Made by a program: the position numbers and the translations under genes. Of a stretch of 15,977 nucleotides of DNA, positions 14,632 through 15,977 are shown piece after piece (the first letter of the stretch is position 1; each line of letters opens with the position of its first letter). This DNA comes from Deltaproteobacteria bacterium UBA2385 (GTDB taxonomy: Bacteria > Myxococcota_A > UBA796 > UBA2385). The stretch covers positions 42,154 to 58,130 of the forward strand of contig DDSR01000121.1 of NCBI GenBank assembly GCA_002343455.1, given 5' to 3'. Below the pieces are notes generated by a model. It had not been told where the DNA came from. It did not search any database and saw only the letters and a list, made by a program, of their open reading frames with translations.

Positions 14632-15816
14632 TCAGCGCCGGGCGATCTTCCAGGCGTCCCAGGCGGCGTAGAGGTTGAGCAGGCCGCCGAGGCCCAGGGT
14701 CAGGACCGAGGCGAGCAGGATCAGCCCGCCGCGGCGCCGCTCGCCGCAGAGGATCTGACCCAGCCCGGGCAGGAAGAGGCTGGCGATGGCGGCCAGGCCC
14801 GGCGCGGGGAGGGCCGCCGGCTGCGGCGCGGGGAGAACCGCGGGCTGCGGCGAGGGGTCCGCGATCTCTGCGGGAGGCTCCTGCAGGGCCACCGCCGCGT
14901 GCTCCACCGCCTCCTCCTCCTCCTCGATCACCCAGGGCGGCGTGGCCTCGGCGACGGTGGGATCGTCCCCGTCCTCCTCTTCGCAGTCCTCGGGGTCGAT
15001 GATCTCCAGCACCGGCTCGTCGAGCAGCTCGCCCTCCTCGTCCTCGTCCTCGCGCTCGACCAGGGCCAGCTCGGCGAGGTTGACCAGGGGGCGGTAGTCG
15101 TCGAGCTCGGTCGGGGTGTCGTCGTCCTCCTCCTCCAGCAAGGGCTCGGGCACCAGGACGAAGCCCTCCTCCTGGCGCCAGTCCGGGTCCCAGCTCTCCC
15201 CGGCGGGCTGGTCGTGCAGGGCGAGGCAGTCGCGCGCGGCCCCCATGGGCAGGGCGTAGGGGCGCTCCCAGCTTCGCAAGAGGTGGCGCACCCGCGGCAG
15301 CAGGTCCATGAAGACGGAGAGGCCCAGCTGGTCCTGCCGAGGTCCGACCGGCCCGGTGCGCACCGCGAGCAGGCAGCTCTCGGCGGAGTCGGCGACGATC
15401 TGGACCAGCCAGTCCTGGCCGCCGTCGGGCGCCGGGGCCCAGCTCAGCCCGCCCTGGAGGACGTGGGCTTCGCGGAGTCGGTCGCAGAAGGCCCGCGCGA
15501 AGGGGTCGTCGGCCTGGTCAGGGTGGGGCTGCCAACCCTCGCGGCCGAGCAGGGCGGTGGCGGGCGCCGGCAGCTCGATCCGGGCCGCCAGCTCGGCCGG
15601 CAGCTGCTCGTCGACGGTCACGGGCAGGTGCAGCATGACGGACTGGTCCATCGCCGGGATGCGCGCGCTGAGCAGGCTGAGCCCAGGCTCGACCTCGTGC
15701 AGGACCAGGCAGGGCGGCGAGAGGGAGAGGCGCCGCAGCTCGTCCCCGAGGCGCTGGCGAGCGGTCTGGAGGGAGGTGTCGAGCTCGGCGAGGCGGGCGA
15801 GAGAGGTGGTGCGCAT
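14632..15816 (-). CDS. Uncharacterised protein with acidic linker and TM2-like C-terminal membrane domain
   Basis: 394 residues if the start is ATG 15816 (MRTTSLARLAELD), chosen because GGGA lies upstream and a TTGACA element lies further 5'. In-frame starts at 15855, 15885 and 15903 cannot be excluded. Residues 1-220 form a mixed domain of unknown family with a leading amphipathic helix (LARLAELDTSLQTARQRLGD). Residues about 225-310 are extremely acidic (runs of Glu/Asp such as EEEDDD and EEEEE). A Pro/Ala repeat (PQPAVLPAPQPAALPAPG) follows. The last 55 residues (SLFLPGLGQILCGERRRGG, a hydrophobic helix, then LLNLYAAWDAWKIARR) resemble TM2-type domains, two helices around a P-G-L-G-Q ... 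G turn. The likely topology is a cytoplasmic or periplasmic domain tethered by an acidic arm to the membrane. No function is claimed. Confidence 0.8.
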   Translation of the reverse strand: MRTTSLARLAELDTSLQTARQRLGDELRRLSLSPPCLVLHEVEPGLSLLSARIPAMDQSVMLHLPVTVDEQLPAELAARIELPAPATALLGREGWQPHPDQADDPFARAFCDRLREAHVLQGGLSWAPAPDGGQDWLVQIVADSAESCLLAVRTGPVGPRQDQLGLSVFMDLLPRVRHLLRSWERPYALPMGAARDCLALHDQPAGESWDPDWRQEEGFVLVPEPLLEEEDDDTPTELDDYRPLVNLAELALVEREDEDEEGELLDEPVLEIIDPEDCEEEDGDDPTVAEATPPWVIEEEEEAVEHAAVALQEPPAEIADPSPQPAVLPAPQPAALPAPGLAAIASLFLPGLGQILCGERRRGGLILLASVLTLGLGGLLNLYAAWDAWKIARR

Positions 15817-15846
15817 GAGGGTCCCGGGGCTGGTATCCGCTGGGGG

Positions 15847-15875
15847 ATCCTGCATCGGATGAGTTGACCTGTCAA
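15847..15875 (-). promoter_or_regulatory. Palindromic TTGAC element, candidate promoter/operator
   Basis: TTGACCTGTCAA (15864-15875) has perfect arms TTGAC and GTCAA two bases apart, so a -35-like TTGAC faces both ways. On the minus strand TTGACA (15875-15870) is followed after 17 bases by CAGGAT (15852-15847), a weak -10, placing transcription just before ATG 15816. On the plus strand TTGACC is followed after 15 bases by TAGATT (15885-15890), a possible promoter for a gene at the right edge. The arms could also be a regulator site. Confidence 0.4.
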
Positions 15876-15935
15876 GGTGCTGCATAGATTTCGACTCACC
15901 CACCCGTCCGCCCTGCGCTCTGCCAAGATGCGCGC

Positions 15936-15977
15936 ATGGACCGCACCGTCGATCGTCCTCCCCCCAGCCCCCAGGCC
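15936..15977 (+). CDS. Possible start of a plus-strand gene cut by the right edge
   Basis: ATG at 15936 (MDRTVDRPPPSPQ) is open to the window end; ATG at 15928 in another frame is also open. Neither has a good Shine-Dalgarno. The only support is the divergent-promoter-like element at 15864-15890 and the absence of any other gene in 15817-15977. Too short to identify. Confidence 0.22.
   Translation, partial: MDRTVDRPPPSPQA

Noticed and set aside
13855..15867. 670-codon plus-strand frame spanning the GIN gene and the TM2-like gene
   Set aside because: It overlaps the GIN gene in a different frame and is antisense to the acidic-linker protein; composition is Arg/Gly/Gln-rich with no motifs.

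Overview
The window is high-GC bacterial DNA, densely packed with genes. It contains many lipoproteins with Asp/Gly/Thr-rich linkers after the lipidated cysteine, a MopE-type metal-binding motif, an OmcA/MtrC-type decaheme cytochrome and a soluble hybrid histidine kinase. This mix fits a Myxococcota or related former deltaproteobacterial genome. That placement is an inference from style and gene content; there is no rRNA or marker gene here. No tRNA, rRNA, CRISPR array, transposase or integrase was seen.

Layout. 1-668 (minus): a small protein with a phage-tail-like C-terminus, with a triplicated Shine-Dalgarno repeat in its leader, followed one base later by a truncated MopE-motif lipoprotein. 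907-2622 (plus): a lipoprotein of the neutral ceramidase superfamily, converging with one base to spare on an ABC-F ATPase (2624-4249, minus). 4371-6713 (minus): a 780-residue lipoprotein cytochrome with ten CxxCH haem sites in two groups of five and a collagen-like Gly-X-Y stalk. A strong hairpin terminator follows it, and a good match to the sigma-54 -24/-12 consensus precedes it. 6901-10782 (minus): four tightly coupled genes running, in order of transcription, single-TM protein, HTTM membrane protein, second neutral ceramidase, OB-fold-like lipoprotein, ended by a hairpin terminator. 10935-12518 (plus): an orphan PAS-HisKA-HATPase-REC hybrid kinase behind a near-consensus sigma-70 promoter. 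12544-13791 (minus) and 13871-14629 (plus): divergent beta-helix and GIN/DUF2807 lipoproteins, with a near-perfect palindrome over the first one's start codon. 14632-15816 (minus): a protein with an acidic linker and a TM2-like C-terminus. A possible further gene starts at the right edge.

How the genes may work together. Most products are predicted to lie at the cell envelope: six lipoproteins (one partial), one polytopic membrane protein, one single-TM protein and one TM2-like protein. The most coherent unit is the HTTM/ceramidase operon, whose 4-base ATGA overlaps suggest coordinated synthesis of a membrane- or lipid-linked set of proteins. The window has two distantly related neutral-ceramidase proteins, and neither keeps the serine of the canonical GDVSPN motif. 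The decaheme cytochrome suggests extracellular electron transfer, but no MtrA/MtrB partner is present here. Three of the lipoproteins have very short signal peptides with no basic residue.
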